Positions 1-13,029 of a DNA stretch of 64,000 bases are shown piece after piece. How positions within the stretch are numbered: position 1 is the first letter of the stretch; each line of letters begins with the position of its first letter. A program made the position numbers and the translations under genes. This DNA is from Hexactinellida sp. DTS-2022. Its lineage: Eukaryota; Porifera; Hexactinellida. The DNA lies in contig JAPNXP010000006.1 of assembly GCA_028753945.1 (NCBI GenBank), positions 3,038,001 through 3,102,000 on the forward strand. Direction: 5' to 3'. A model generated the notes under the pieces. It saw only the letters and a list, made by a program, of their open reading frames with translations, was not told the origin of the DNA and ran no database searches.

Positions 1-440
1 AAGGTGTTACAGAAGGCATCGACCCTTAGAGTGGTGGAAGTTCCCATTTTGCTCACTTCGTTTCAAAGATATTCAAGTTTCAGTACAAAATAATAAGTGA
101 TGAGTCAGCTTTTTTTATGTGCGTGTTGGGTGATCACCCAAAACCAACCGACCCATTTGAATTTCATAATTCAAAAATTGTGAAAACACATTTATTTTAC
201 GATGTCATAAACACCTCAAGGTGTCAAGACCCATTTGTAGAGGTGGTACGTTGCATAAGGATCAATTGATAATTTGAAAGTTTGTCTCCATCTTGTTTAG
301 TTTCTGAGATTTATCAAATTTGGTTAATTTGCCTAAATATTTAATTTATTTATTAATAATTTAACACCATTATTATGTACAGCAAAATAAATTAAGTTCA
401 ATTATTTGCAATTATTATTAATTTTAATTTAATTTCACTA

Positions 441-616
441 CAGTCGAAATCGGGGTTTTTTGCCCCCCAAAATGCACGACAAAAGGAGGCAAAAAACCCA
501 ATAAGCAAAAAACTCGATGGAAAACACATTGAGATATCACATTTTTGCACGACAAAAGGAGGCAAAAAAAACCAATAAGCAAAAAAACCCGTGGCAAAAA
601 ACCCCTATTTCGACCG
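441..616. mobile_element. TA-flanked MITE, CAGTCGAAA family (copy 1)
   Basis: Terminal inverted repeats CAGTCGAAATCGGGG and CCCCTATTTCGACCG lie between TA dinucleotides (439-440, 617-618), the target preference of Tc1/mariner/pogo elements. The interior is a partly duplicated block of gcacgacaaaaggaggcaaa and aataagcaaaaaa. No coding capacity. It sits in an L spacer of the satellite. A second copy is at 37,461-37,614. Confidence 0.75.
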
Positions 617-752
617 TATCATATTTGAATTCTGCACACTCGATAACCCCAATAATCTAATTGGAACCGTCTCTAAAAGTTAAACACAGAGCGAATTAAT
701 TGGAATTAAATATGTCATGTATCCATTGTGCAAGAATATTCTCGCAGAAGTA

Positions 753-1012
753 CCGTATTGCCTTGAATAGTAGCCGGGGCGATTATTGATTTCAAGCTCC
801 ATTTTGGCCCAAGAAAATGTTATGATTTTCGAGAATGGCGAATATTTGTGGAATATAATCATTTGAGAGAGTCAATAATTGAAGGGAGGCGATTATTTGA
901 TATCAACGGTTATTCTATCCGGTGTCAAAAAATAATTAGGACCTATTTTGGGGGGGCGATTATTCAAGGGGGGCGATAATTCGAGGGGGGGCTACTATTC
1001 AAGGAAATACGG
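753..1012. mobile_element. TA-flanked MITE, CCGTATTKCC family (copy 1)
   Basis: Ends read CCGTATTGCCTTGAATAGTA and its near reverse complement, between TA dinucleotides (751-752, 1013-1014). Sister units read gcagaagtaaatataatc without a break, so this unit is gcagaagTA[element]TAaatataatc: a paralogous empty site confirms the TA duplication. The interior has G-rich tracts and repeated gcgattatt. A related copy is at 41,626-41,885 and a fragment near 31,459. Confidence 0.85.
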
Positions 1013-1465
1013 TAAATATAATCACATAATCTGTCGTTGTTATGAAATATATAATCTTAGTTTTCAATTGGAAAATAGAAGCCTACTCGATCTCACAAGT
1101 TGAATCAATATAATAATAACGAGTTGAAACAATAGAATTAGATTTAACACTTTTAATAGAACTGAAGTGTTAGTAAACAAAGGAAACTTGAAACTCAATT
1201 GTGGCACAAACTAAGTACAATTTGAAAATTCGTGCACTGTGAAAAGGTGTAGAATTTGATTCTCTATCGAATGCAAATAAATATAATTTTCGGGTACTAT
1301 TTATTGTTCCTGTTTCAATATTAAACAGGTGCAAAAATGTGTCCAAAAAAATCGTGACCCCACGTGCACATCTGTAATCCATGAGACACTTATCCTGAAA
1401 ATTTCAGTTCTTAGTAAATCTAACTCTGTTCTGTGGAGAGGACACGGAAGGATAATAATAATAAA

Positions 1466-1582
1466 ATCCAAAATTGCAGCCTGTGCCGACGCATGTTCCT
1501 TTGGTGGCACTATATTTTGTTGGTTGTTTATTGATAGTGCCTCCAAAAGAACATGCTGTCGGCGCAGGCTGCAATTTTGGAT
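1466..1582. repeat. Hairpin H1
   Basis: Stem of ~46 bp, loop around TTTTGTTGGTTGTTTATTGA. The right arm has GGCGCAGG opposite CCTGTGCC, one wobble. Beta leader before it, S spacer after it (862 bp to H2). Confidence 0.9.
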
Positions 1583-2327
1583 TTTTTTTCGCCAAGTCAT
1601 CAACGCCTCAAGGAGTCAAGAACCATTTGTTAATCGGTCCGAGTCACAAGGAACGGTAGATAAATTTGAAGTTTATTTATATCATAAACCATCTTGAGTT
1701 TAATGCCATTAATCCATTATTTATTGATAATAAATTATATTATTTGTTATTTATTTTAGCAATGTTATCCACGGTTGAGTTGAATTAAGTCAACAAATTT
1801 CTTATTTAATTTAATTTGTTTTAATTCATTAAATAGTAATACTGCAATTAAATAGAAGCCAGATGCAATTTCTAAGTTAAATCAATATAATTATCGGAAG
1901 TTGAAACAAATAGAGTAGGATTTAACAAGTTGAATCAATATAATTATTACAAGTTGAAACAATGGAATTAGATTTCACAGTTTTATTGAAATTGAAGTGT
2001 TGAGTAAACAAAGGAATTTCAACCCCCATTTATTGCTGAAATTAAACCAATTTTAACAAATTTTCTTCTCCCATCAGACGCAGAATTTTAAGATGAATCC
2101 AAATATGAAATAAAATTTTGGGGTTTATTAAAACATATTTTGAGTTATGGACCGACAAATTTTGAAAGGTGTTAAAGATGTGTCTAAAATTTGTTAATCA
2201 AAAATCGTAACCCCAGGTGCAAATTAGACGGTCACTTCGAAACTACATGCCAAATTTCAGCCCATAATGTAAACAGGTGTTGCCAGGGCACCTGCTACGG
2301 AGAAATAAAAATAATAATAATAAAAAA

Positions 2328-2444
2328 ATCCAAAATTGCAGACTGTGCCGACGCATGTTCCTTTGGTGGCACTATATTTTGTTCTTTGTTTATTGATAGT
2401 GCCTCCAAAGGAACATGCTGTCGGCACAGTCTGCAATTTTGGAT
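2328..2444. repeat. Hairpin H2 with a compensated stem change
   Basis: The left arm reads GCAGACTGTG instead of GCAGCCTGTG and the right arm reads CACAGTCTGC, so pairing is kept. Alpha leader; 846 bp to H3. Confidence 0.9.
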
Positions 2445-3173
2445 TTTTTTTCGCCCAGTCATCAACGCCTCAAGGTGTCAAAACCATTTGTTAATTGGTC
2501 CGAGTCACAAGGAATGGTAGATAAATTTGAAGTTTGTTTCTACCGTAAACCATCTTTAGTTTACTGCCATATATTCATTATATATTGATAATAAGTTATA
2601 TTAATAGTTATTTATTTTAGCAATGTTATCCATGGTTGGTTGAGTTGAGTCAACAAATTCCTTGTATTATATTATTTAATTTAATCCATTGTATAGTAAT
2701 ACTAGAATTAAATAGAAGCCAGCTGGAATTTATAAGCTAAATCAATATAATTATCGCAAGTTGAATCACTAGAGTAGGATTTAACAAATTAAATCAATAT
2801 AATTATTACAAGTTGAAACAATGGAATTAGATTTCACAGTTTTATTGAAATTGAAGTGTGAGTAAACAAAGAAATTTCAACCCCCATTAATGGCAGAAAT
2901 TAAACCAATTTTAACAAATTTTCTTCACCCATCAGACGCAGAAATTAAGATGAATCTAAATATGAAATAAAATTTGGGGTTTTTAAAACATATTTTGAGT
3001 TATGGACCAGACAAATTTTGAAAGGTGTTAAAGATGTGTCAAAAATTTCTTAATAAAAATTCGTAACCCCAGGTGCAAATTAGACGGTCCCTCCGCAACT
3101 ACATGCCAATTTTCAGCCCTCAACGTATACAGGTGTGGCCAGGGCACCTGCTACGGAGAAATAAAAAAAAAAA

Positions 3174-3289
3174 ATCCAAAATTGCAGCCTGTGCCGACGC
3201 ATGTTCCTTGGGGGCACTATATTTTGGTTGTGGTTTATTGATAGTGCCTCCAAAGGAACATGCTGTCGGCACAAGCTGCAATTTTGGAT
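3174..3289. repeat. Hairpin H3
   Basis: Left arm GGGGGCACT and right arm CACAAGCTGC each carry one unpaired change. An L spacer follows, invaded by the element at 3,487-4,281. Confidence 0.88.
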
Positions 3290-3486
3290 TTTTTTTCGCC
3301 ATGTCATCATCACTATGAAGGTGTTAAATTATTTCAAAAAGGTGTTACAGAAGGCAACGACCCTTATTGAGATGTAAGTTTCGTTTTTGATCACTTCATT
3401 TCAAAGATATTCAAGTTTCAGTAGAATATAATAGCTGATGACTCAGCATTTTTTATGTGAGTGTTAGGTCATCACCCAACATCAAC

Positions 3487-4281
3487 CATGGCCTACTTAA
3501 TATACGGCTAGATATGTCACCGAGAAGGCCATAAAACGAGAAGGCCAGTTTCTAATTATCATTTTAGGGTAAACTATGCCTCCTATTGTTATTATTTGCA
3601 TTGTATATGGGGTAATCAACCATTGCGAGTCCATTAGAACCACTTTTTAGAATCTCAGATTTGTGGTTAAGCTATTTAGGCGCCATTTAATGGTGACGGT
3701 AACAATTTATGGTAAAATGATTTTTTTAAAAATATCATAAATTTCAGTTTCCTCCTACTTTCTAATAATTTTATGATAGGAATACTAATATAGGGATATA
3801 TTTCATCCCCCAAAGACCACTAAATGACAAAATAGCTACATTCTAAAATTATTGAAAAATTATAAAGCAACCACATGCTAAAATACAAGTTGTATCCGAA
3901 TTAAAATTTACTATTTTCGTACATAAAACGTATATAATTGCTGGTTTATATATATTCATTATAATTATATATTTGGAAAAAGTATTCTAAGTATATTAGC
4001 AAATTATTTTCATTTTCGCGCAGTTCTTTAGACTCGAATTTTATGTTTTTGTATATTTGTGGTGTCATCATTAAATGGCGCCTAAATTGCTTAACCACAA
4101 AACTTAGATTCTCAAAAGTGGTTCCATTGGACTCGCAATGGTTGATTACCCCATATACAACCCAAATAACAACAATAGGAGGCATAGTTTATCCTAAAAT
4201 GAAAATTAGAAACTGGCCTTCTCGTTTTATGGCCTTCTCGGTGACATATCTAGCCGTATATTAAGTATTAAGTAGGCCATG
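3487..4281. mobile_element. 795-bp element with ~210-bp inverted arms and 7-bp TSD
   Basis: Arms 3,487-~3,695 and ~4,068-4,281 are reverse complements over most of their length, starting CATGGCCTACTTAATA. The direct repeat CATCAAC flanks it (3,480-3,486, 4,282-4,288). Sister units read cccaacatcaactaaccc unbroken at this place, so the empty site confirms the insertion and a 7-bp TSD. The right arm has a short duplication (aagtattaagta) near its tip. The frames at 3,946-4,264 are arm read-throughs. Long arms suggest a Mutator-like or fold-back element, but 7 bp is not the usual Mutator TSD; the class is unsettled. Confidence 0.8.
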
Positions 4282-4668
4282 CATCAACTAACCCATTTTA
4301 AATATCGAATTAACAAAATTGTAAATACACATTTTTTGACGATGTCATAATCACCTCAAGGTGTCAGGACCCACTTGTATAGGTGGCACGTGCCATAAGG
4401 ACCAATTGATAAATTGAAAGTTTGTTTCTATCTTGAATCATCTCTGAAATTAATGAAATTTAGCTAATTAGTATAAATATTTAATTAATTTATAATTATT
4501 TAACACCATTATTATATACAGCAAAATAAATTAAGTTCAATTATTTGCAATTATTATTAATTTAAATTGAATTTCACTATCATATTTGAATTCAGCGCTC
4601 AATGTATAAAGGTGTAGCCAGGGTACCGTCTACGGAGAAAAAATAATAATAATAATAATATAAATAAA

Positions 4669-4785
4669 ATCCAAAATTGCAGCCTGTGCCGACGCATGTT
4701 CCTTTGGTGGCACTATATTTTGGTGGTGATTTATTGATAGTGCCTCCAAAGTAACATGCTGTCGGCACAGGCTGCAATTTTAGAT
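4669..4785. repeat. Hairpin H4
   Basis: Stem close to consensus; the right arm ends ATTTTAGAT, one mismatch with the left end. First of three hairpins followed by the chimeric long spacer (1,444 bp to H5). Confidence 0.9.
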
Positions 4786-6112
4786 TTTTTTCGCCAAGTC
4801 ATCATCACTATAAAGGTGTTAAATTATTTCAGAAAGGTGTTTCAGAAGGCTACGACCCTTAGAGTGGTAGAAGTTTCCATCTTGCTCACTTCATTTGAGA
4901 GATACTCAACTTTCAGTAGAATTTAATATGTGCTGAGTCAGCATTTATTAGGTGCGTGTTGGGTATTCACCCAACTTCAACCAACCCATGCGAATTATTT
5001 AATTCACAAAATTGTAAAAACACATTTTTTTGACGATGTCATCATCACCTCAAGGTGTCAAAACCCATTTGTAGAGGTGTTACGTGGCATAAGGACCAAT
5101 TGATAAATATAAAGTTTGTTTCTATCTTGAATCATCTCTGAGATTAATGAAATTTAGCTAATTAGTATACTATTTAATTAATTTATTAATTATTTAGCAC
5201 CATTATTATATACAGCTATACAGCAAAATAAATTAAGTTCAATTATTTGCAATTATTATTAATTTAAATTGAATTTCACTCTAATATTTGAATTCCACGC
5301 ACTCGATAACCCCAATAATCTAATTGGAACAATCTATAAGTTAAATACAAAAGGAATTAATTATAAATAATTACGTCAGTACATTAATTGTGCAAGAATA
5401 TTCTCGCCGAAATAAATATAATCACTTAATCTGTCGTTGTTGTGGAATGTAAAATCTTAACGGTTCTATCATAAATCATCCTTAGTTTAATGCCATTCAT
5501 TCATTACTTATTGATAATAAATTAAATTATTAGTTATTTATTTTAGCAATGTTATCCACGGTGATTTGAGTTTAGTCAACAAATTCCTTATATCATTATA
5601 TTTTATTTAATCCATTGTATAGTAATACTACCATTAAATATAAGCCAGCTGGAATTTTTAAGTTGAATCAATATATTTAACTCAAGTTGAAACAATAGAG
5701 TAAGATTTAACAAGTTAAATCAATATAATTATTACAAGTTGAAACAATGGAATTAGATTTCACTGTTTTATTGAAATTGAAGTGTTGAGTAAACAAAGGA
5801 ATTTCAACCCCCATTTATGGCAGAAATTAAACCAATTTTAACAAGTTTTCTTCTCCCATCAGGCGCAGAATTTTATGGTGAATCCAAATGTGAAATAAAA
5901 TTTGGGGGTTTAGTAAAACATTTTTCTAGCTATGGACCAGACAAATTTTGAAAGGTGTTAAAGATGTGTCAAAAATTTGTTAATAAAAAATCGTAACCCC
6001 AGGTGCAAATTAGACGGTCCATACGCACCTACATGCCAAGTTTCAGCCCATCAACTATAAAGCTCAGGGCAGGGCACCGTCTACGGAGAAAAAATAAAAA
6101 TAATAATAAAAA

Positions 6113-6229
6113 ATCCAAAATTGCAGCCTGTGCCGACGCATGTTCCTTAGGTGGCACTATATTGTGGTGGTGGTTTATTGATAGTGCCTCCAATGGAACA
6201 TGCTGTCGGCACAGGCTGCAATTTTGGAT
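6113..6229. repeat. Hairpin H5
   Basis: Left arm TTCCTTAGG and right arm CCAATGGAA are mismatched near the loop; the outer 30 bp pair fully. Chimeric spacer follows (1,501 bp to H6, including one P palindrome). Confidence 0.9.
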
Positions 6230-7574
6230 TTTTTTTCCCGCCATGTCATCATCACTATGAAGGTGTTATATTATTTCAGAAAGGTGTTTCAGAAGGCAAC
6301 GACCCTTAGAGTCGTGGAAGTTTCCATTTTGCTCACTTCGTTTCAAAGATATTCAAGTTTCAGTAGAATATAATATGTGATGAGCCAGAATTTTTTATGT
6401 GAGTGTTGGGTCATCACCCAACACCAACTAACCCATTTTAAATGTCGAATTAAAAAAATTGTAAAAATACATTTTTTTAACGATGTCATCATCACCTCAA
6501 GGTGTCAAGACCCACTTGTATAGGTGGTACCTGGCATAAGGACCAATTGATAAATTGAAAGTTTGTTTCTATCTTGTATCATCTCTGAGATTAATGAAAT
6601 TTAGCTAATTAGTATAAAAATGTAATTAATGTATTAATTATTTAACACCATTATTATATACAGCAAAATAAATTAAGTTCAATTATTTGCAATTATTATT
6701 AATTTAAATTGAATTTCACTATAATTTTTGAATTCCACGCACTCGATAACCCCAATAATCCAATTGGAACCGTCTATAAGTTAAATACAAAAGGAATTAA
6801 TTATAATTAATTACGTCAGTACATTAATTGTGCAAGAATATTCTCGCCGAAATAAATATATTCACTTAATCTGTCGTTGTTGTGGAATGTAAAATCTTAA
6901 CAGTTAGTTCTATCATAAACCATCTTGAGTTTAAAGCCAATCATTCAATATTTATTGTTAATAAATTATAGTATTAGTTATTTATTTTAGCAATGTTATC
7001 CACGGTTAAGTTGAATTTAGTCAACAAATTCCTTATATTATAATATTTATTTTATCCATTGTATAGTAATATTAGAATTAAATAGAAGCCAGCTGGAATT
7101 TCTAAGTTAAATCAATATAATTATCGCAAGTTGAATCACTAGAGTAGGATTTAACAAGTTAAATCAATATAATTATTACAAGTTGAAACAATGGAATTAG
7201 ATTTCACAGTTTTACTGAAATTGAAGTGTGAGTAAACAAAGAAACTTCAAACCCCATTTATGGCAGAAATTGACCCCTTTATTGAAAGATTTTTTCTCCC
7301 ATCAGACGCAGAGTTTTATGGTGAATCCAAATATGAAATAAAATTTGGGGGTTTAGTAAAACATTTTTTCAGTTATGGACCAGACAAATTTTGAAAGGTG
7401 TTAAAAATGTGTCCAAAATGTGTTAATAAAAAATCGTAACCCCAGGTGCAAATTAGACGGTCCATACGCACCTACATGCCAAGTTTTAGCCCATCAACTC
7501 CAAAGCTCTGGCCAGGGCACCGTCTACGGAGAAAAAATAATAATAATAAAAATAATAAAGGCAGTGATTCCAAT

Positions 7575-7609
7575 ACTGGGCCACTATACTATAGTATAGT
7601 CGGCACAGT
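7575..7609. repeat. Compact palindrome P, single copy
   Basis: A 35-bp unit: ACTGGGCC, then the perfect 16-bp palindrome CTATACTATAGTATAG, then GTCGGCACAGT (cores overlap at the A/T joins). It lies 4 bp left of H6, preceded by ggcagtgattccaat. Confidence 0.9.
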
Positions 7610-7613
7610 AAAA

Positions 7614-7730
7614 ATCCAAAATTGCATCCTGTGCCGACGCATGTTCCTTGGGTGGCACTATATTTTGTTGGTGGTTTATTGATAGTGCCTCCAATGGAAC
7701 ATGCTGTCGGCACAGGATGCAATTTTGGAT
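7614..7730. repeat. Hairpin H6 with a compensated stem change
   Basis: Left GCATCCTGTG and right CACAGGATGC both differ from consensus at the same paired position. Chimeric spacer follows (1,427 bp to H7). Confidence 0.9.
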
Positions 7731-9040
7731 TTTTTTTCGCCAAGTCATCATCACTATAAAGGTGTTAAATCATTTCAAAAAGCTGTTACAGAAGGCATCA
7801 ACCCTTAGAGTGGTGGAAGTTTCGTTTTAGTTCACTTCCTTTTAGCGATATTCAAGTTTGAGTAGAATATAACAACTGATGACTCAGCATTTTTTATGTG
7901 AGTGTTGGGTCATCACCCAACATGAACTAACCCATTTTTAATATTGAATTAACAAAATTGTAAAAACACATTTTTTTAACGATGTCATCATCACCTCAAG
8001 ATGTCAAGACCCACTTGTATAGGTGGCACGTGCCATAAGGACCAATTGATAAATTGAAAGTTTGTTTCTATCTTCTATGATCTCTGAGATTTATGATATT
8101 TAATTAATTAGTATATATAATTATTAATATTATTTATAATTTAACACCAATTTCAATGTCAACTTATATTTATTAAGTTTAATTATTTTGTCATAAATAA
8201 TAAATTAATTAATTTGTCCATCAAATTTCAATTCCGCACACTCGATAACCCCTAATAAACAAATTGGGAGCATTTATATAAGTCATATACTGACTGAATT
8301 AATTATAATTAATTACGTCAGTATATTAACAGTGCAATAATATTAACGCAGAAGTAAATATAATCACATAATCTGTCGTTGTTGTGGTATGTAAAATCTT
8401 AACGGTTCTATCATAAACCATCTTTAGTTTAATGCCATTCATTCATTACTTATTGATAATAAATTAAATTATTAGTTATTTATTTTAGCAATGTTATCCA
8501 CGGTGATTTGAGTTTAGTCAACAAATTCCTTATATCATTATATTTTATTTAATCCATTGTATAGTAATACTACAATTAAATAGAAGCCAGCTGGAATTTA
8601 TAAGTTGAATCAATATATTTATCTCAAGTTGAAACAATAGAGTAAGATTTAACAAGTTAAATCAATATAATTATTACAAGTTGAAACAATAGAATTAGAT
8701 TTAACACTTTTACTGAAATTGAAGTGCGAGTAAACAAAGAAATTTCAAACCCCATTTATGGCAGAAATTAAACATATTTTTGAAAATATTCCTCTCCCAT
8801 CAGACGCAGAATTTTATGGTGAATCCAAATGTGAAATAAAATTTGGGGGTTTAGTAAAACATATTTTGAGTTATGGACCAGACAAATTTTGAAAGGTGTT
8901 AAAGATGTGTCAAAAATTCGTTAATCAAAAATCGTAACCCCAGGTGCAAATTAGACCGTCCATACGCACCTACATGCCAAGTTTCAGCCCATCAACTATA
9001 AAGCTCAGGCCAGGGCACCGTCTACGGAGAAAAAATAAAA

Positions 9041-9157
9041 ATCCAAAATTGCAGCCTGTGCCGACGCATGTTCCTTTGGTGGCACTATATTTTGGTGGTA
9101 GTTTATTGATAGTGCCTCCAAAGGAACATGCTGTCGGCACAGGCTGCAATTTTGGAT
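9041..9157. repeat. Hairpin H7
   Basis: Nearest to consensus: one A:A mismatch near the loop and a single bulged T between CATGC and GTCGG on the right arm, both shared by most copies. Spacing to H8 is 1,729 bp, or ~1,225 bp without the MITE at 10,243. Confidence 0.92.
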
Positions 9158-10242
9158 TTTTTTTCGCCATGTCATCATCACTATGAAGGTGTTAAATTAT
9201 TTCACAAAGGTGTTTCAAAAGGCAACGACCCTTAGTGAGTTGGAAGTCTCCATTTAGCTCACTTTATTTGAGAGATATTCAAGTTTCAGTAGAATATAAT
9301 CTGTGATGATTCAGCATTTTTTAAGTGCGTGTTGGGTGTTTACCCAACTCCAACCAACCCATGCGAATTATTTAATTCACAAAATTGGAAAAATTCATTT
9401 TTTTTACGATGTCATCATCACCTTAAGGTGTCAAGATCCATTTGTATAGCTGGCACTTGTTATAAGGACCAATTGATAAATTTAAAGTTTCTTTCTATCT
9501 TGTATCATTTCTGAGATTAATGAAATTTAGCTAATTAGTATAAATATTTAATTAAATTATTAATTATTTAACACCATTATTATATACATCAAAATAAATT
9601 AAGTTCAATTATTTGCAATAATTATTAATTTAAATTGAATTTCACTATCATATTTGAATGAGCGCACTCGATAACCCCAATAATCTATTTGGAACCGTCT
9701 CTATACGTTAAACACAGAACGAATTAATTAGAATTAAATATGTCATGTATCCATTGTGCAAGAATATTCTAAGCAGAAATAAATATAATCACATAATCTG
9801 TCGTTGTTATGAAATATATAATCTTAGTTTTCAATTGGAAAATAGAAGCCTACTCGATCTCACAAGTTGAATCAATATTATAATCACAAGTTGAAACAAT
9901 AGAATTAGATTTAACACTTTCAATTGAAATGAAGTGTCAGTAAACAAAGAAATTTCAACCCCCATTTATGGCATGAATTACAAATTTTAAGAATTTGCAT
10001 TTATTCCCATCAGACGCAGAATTTTATCGTGAATCCATTAGTTAAAAAAATTGTGTCTTTAATATAACATTTTTTGAGTTAAGAACCAGACAAATTTTGA
10101 AAGGTGTTAAAAATGTGTAAAAAATTTGTAAATAAAAAATCGTAACCCCAGGTGCACATCTGTAACCCACGAGACACATATCCTGAAATTTTGGGTTCTT
10201 AGTTAATTAAACTCTGTTCAGTGGACGAGCTACGGATAAATA

Positions 10243-10744
10243 CAGTACAACCTCTATAAGTGGGGTCTCTATAAATGGGGAACCTCCATAAGTGGGGAAT
10301 TTTTTTACCATATTCGTATATATCCATACAAATGAACCTCTATAAGCGGGGAAGTGGGGAATGGGGGACCATAAATTTCAAGGAGTTTTTATCTCCATAC
10401 AAAACAACCTCCATAAATGGGGGGAATGGACAAATCCTAACATGATTCTTATAAGATAATACAATATTTCCAATAAATCGACTCTAAAGTTCTACAGAAA
10501 AAATATTTTCGTTTGATCTACTCTGATGTTTTTAGAAGAAATCACCTAGTGTAGATCAGCAGTTAACTAAATTGTCATAATATACAAATAATAACTTGAA
10601 CGTGCATTAATGTGTGTGTGTTATATGAATATTTTGTATAATATAGCATATATAATGTTTTTCCAATTGAATTTTCTAACCGGGGAATGGGGGGCAATTG
10701 AAATTTTCACCGTCCCATGCTCCCCACTTATAGAGGTTCCACTG
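10243..10744. mobile_element. pogo/Tigger-like MITE, ~502 bp
   Basis: TIRs CAGTACAACCTCTATAAGTG and CACTTATAGAGGTTCCACTG between TA dinucleotides. The motif accTCTATAArTGGGG is repeated several times at the left end, as in pogo/Tigger-type elements. No transposase frame. Inserted in the A/AAT tract just left of H8. Confidence 0.85.
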
Positions 10745-10769
10745 TAATAATAATAATAATAATAATAAA

Positions 10770-10884
10770 ATCCAAAATTGCAGCTGTGCCGACGCATGTT
10801 CCTTTGGTGGCACTATATTTTGGTGGTGGTTTATTGATAGTGCCTCCAATGGGACATGCTGTCAGCACAGCTGCAATTTTGGAT
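10770..10884. repeat. Hairpin H8 with a compensated 1-bp deletion
   Basis: Left GCAGCTGTGCC and right GCACAGCTGC both lack one base of the consensus GCAGCCTGTGCC/GGCACAGGCTGC, so pairing is kept. L spacer follows (1,289 bp to H9). Confidence 0.9.
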
Positions 10885-11973
10885 TTTTTTCCGCAATGTC
10901 ATCATCACTATGAAGGTGTTAAAATATTTCTAAAGGTGTTACAGAAGACATCGACCCTTAGAGTGGCGGAAGTTTCCATTTAGTTCACTTCATTTTAGAG
11001 ATATTCAAGTTTCAGTAGAATATAATAGCTGATGACTCAGCATTTTTTATGTGAGTGTTGGGTCATCGCCCAACTTCAACTAACCCATTTTAAATATCGA
11101 GTTAACAAAATTGTAAAAACAAATTTTTTTTACTATGTCATCATCACCTCAAGGTGTCAATACCCATTTGTAGAGGTGTTACGTGGCATAAGGATCAATT
11201 GATAAATTGGAAGTTTGTTTCTATCTTATTTGAATTCTGAGATTTATGACATTTAATTAATTAGTATAAATAATTATTAATATTATTTATAATATAACAC
11301 CAATTTCAATGTCAACTTATATTTATTAAGTTAAATTATTTTGTCATAAATAATTAATTATTTAATTTGGTAATCAAATTTCAATTCCGCACACTCGATA
11401 ACCCCTAATAAACATATTGGAAGCATCTATATAAGTCATATACTGACTGAATTAATTATAATTAATTACGTCAGTCTATTAACAGTGCAAGAATATTCTC
11501 GCAGAAATAAATATAATCACTTAATCTGTCGTTGTTGTGGAATGTAAAATCTTAGGTTTCAATTAGAAAATAGAAGCCTACTCGATGTCACAAGTTGAAT
11601 CAATATAATTATACAAGTTGAAACAATGGAATTAGATTTCACAGTTTTATGGAAATTGAAGTGTTGAGTAAACAAAGGAATTTCAACTCCCATTTATGGC
11701 AGAAATTAAACCAATTTTAACAAATTTTCTTCTCCCATCAAACGCAGAATTTTAAGATGAATCCAAATATGAAATAAAATTTGGGGGTTTAGTAAAAGAT
11801 ATTTTGAGTTATGGACCAGACAAATTTTGAAAGGTGTTAAAGATGTGTCCAAAATTTGTTAATCAAAAATCGTAACCCCAGGTGCACATCTGTAACCCAT
11901 GAGACACTTGTGCTAAAAATTTGGGCTCTTAGTTGATAAACCTCTGTTCTGTGGAGTGGCTACGGATAAAAAA

Positions 11974-12260
11974 CAAATTTATCTACCGTTCCTTGTGACT
12001 CGGACCAATTAACAAATGCTTCTTCACACCTTGGGCGTTGATGACTTGGCGAAATAAAATCCAAAATTGCAGCCTGTGCCGACGCATGTTCCTTTGGTGG
12101 CACTATATTTTGTTGGTTGTTTATTGATAGTGCCTCCAAAGGAACATGCTGTCGGCGCAGGCTGCAATTTTGGATTTTTTTTCGCCAAGTCATCAACGCC
12201 CAAGGTGTGAAGAAGCATTTGTTAATTGGTCCGAGTCACAAGGAACGGTAGATAAATTTG
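11974..12260. repeat. 287-bp extended palindrome around hairpin H9
   Basis: H9 itself spans 12,059-12,175. The 85 bp left of it (11,974-12,058) is the reverse complement of the S-spacer start on its right (12,176-12,260): both arms hold ggaccaattaacaaatgctt (left) or its complement. The A/AAT tract found at every other hairpin is reduced here to gaaataaaat. Arms are ~130 bp about a centre near 12,117. It looks like fold-back copying of the right flank at the hairpin. S spacer follows (854 bp to H10). Confidence 0.92.
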
Positions 12261-12912
12261 AAGTTTGTTTCTATCTTAAACCATCTTGAGTTTGATGCCA
12301 TTCATTCATTATGTATTGATAATAAATTATATTATTAGTTATTTATATTAGCATTGTTATCCACGGTTGAGTTGAATTAAGTCAACAAATTCCTTATATT
12401 ATATTATTTTATTTAATCCATTGTATGGTAAATTAAATAGAAGCCAGCTAGAATTCACAAGTTAAATCAATATAATTGTAGCAAGTTGAAACAATAGTGT
12501 AAGATTTAACAACTTAAATCAATATAAATATTACAAGTTGAAACATTGGAATTAGATTTCACAGTTTTACTGAAATTGAAGTGTGAGTAAACAAAGAAAT
12601 TTCAACCCCCATTTATGGCAGAAATAAAACTCTTTATTAAAAGTTTCCTTCTCCCATCAGACGCAAAATTTTATGGTGAATCCAAATATGAAATAAAATT
12701 TGGGGGTTTAGTAAAACATATTTTGTGTTATGGACCAGACAAATTTTGAAAGGTGTTAAAGACGTGTCAAAAATTTGTTAATCAAAAATCGTAACCCCAG
12801 GTGCAAATTAGACGGTCCCATCGCACCTACATGCCAAGTTTCAGCCCATCAACTATAAAGCTCTGGCCAGGGCACCGTCTACGGAGAAAAAATAAAAAAA
12901 ATAAAAATAATA

Positions 12913-13029
12913 ATCCAAATTTGCAGCCTGTGCCGACGCATGTTCCTTTGGTGGCACTATATTTTGGTGGTGGTTTATTGATAGTGCCTCCCAATGAACA
13001 TGCTATCGGCACAGGCTGCAATTTTGGAT
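12913..13029. repeat. Hairpin H10
   Basis: Left arm begins ATCCAAATTTGCA (one mismatch); right arm has CTATCGGC for CTGTCGGC. L spacer follows (1,207 bp to H11). Confidence 0.9.
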
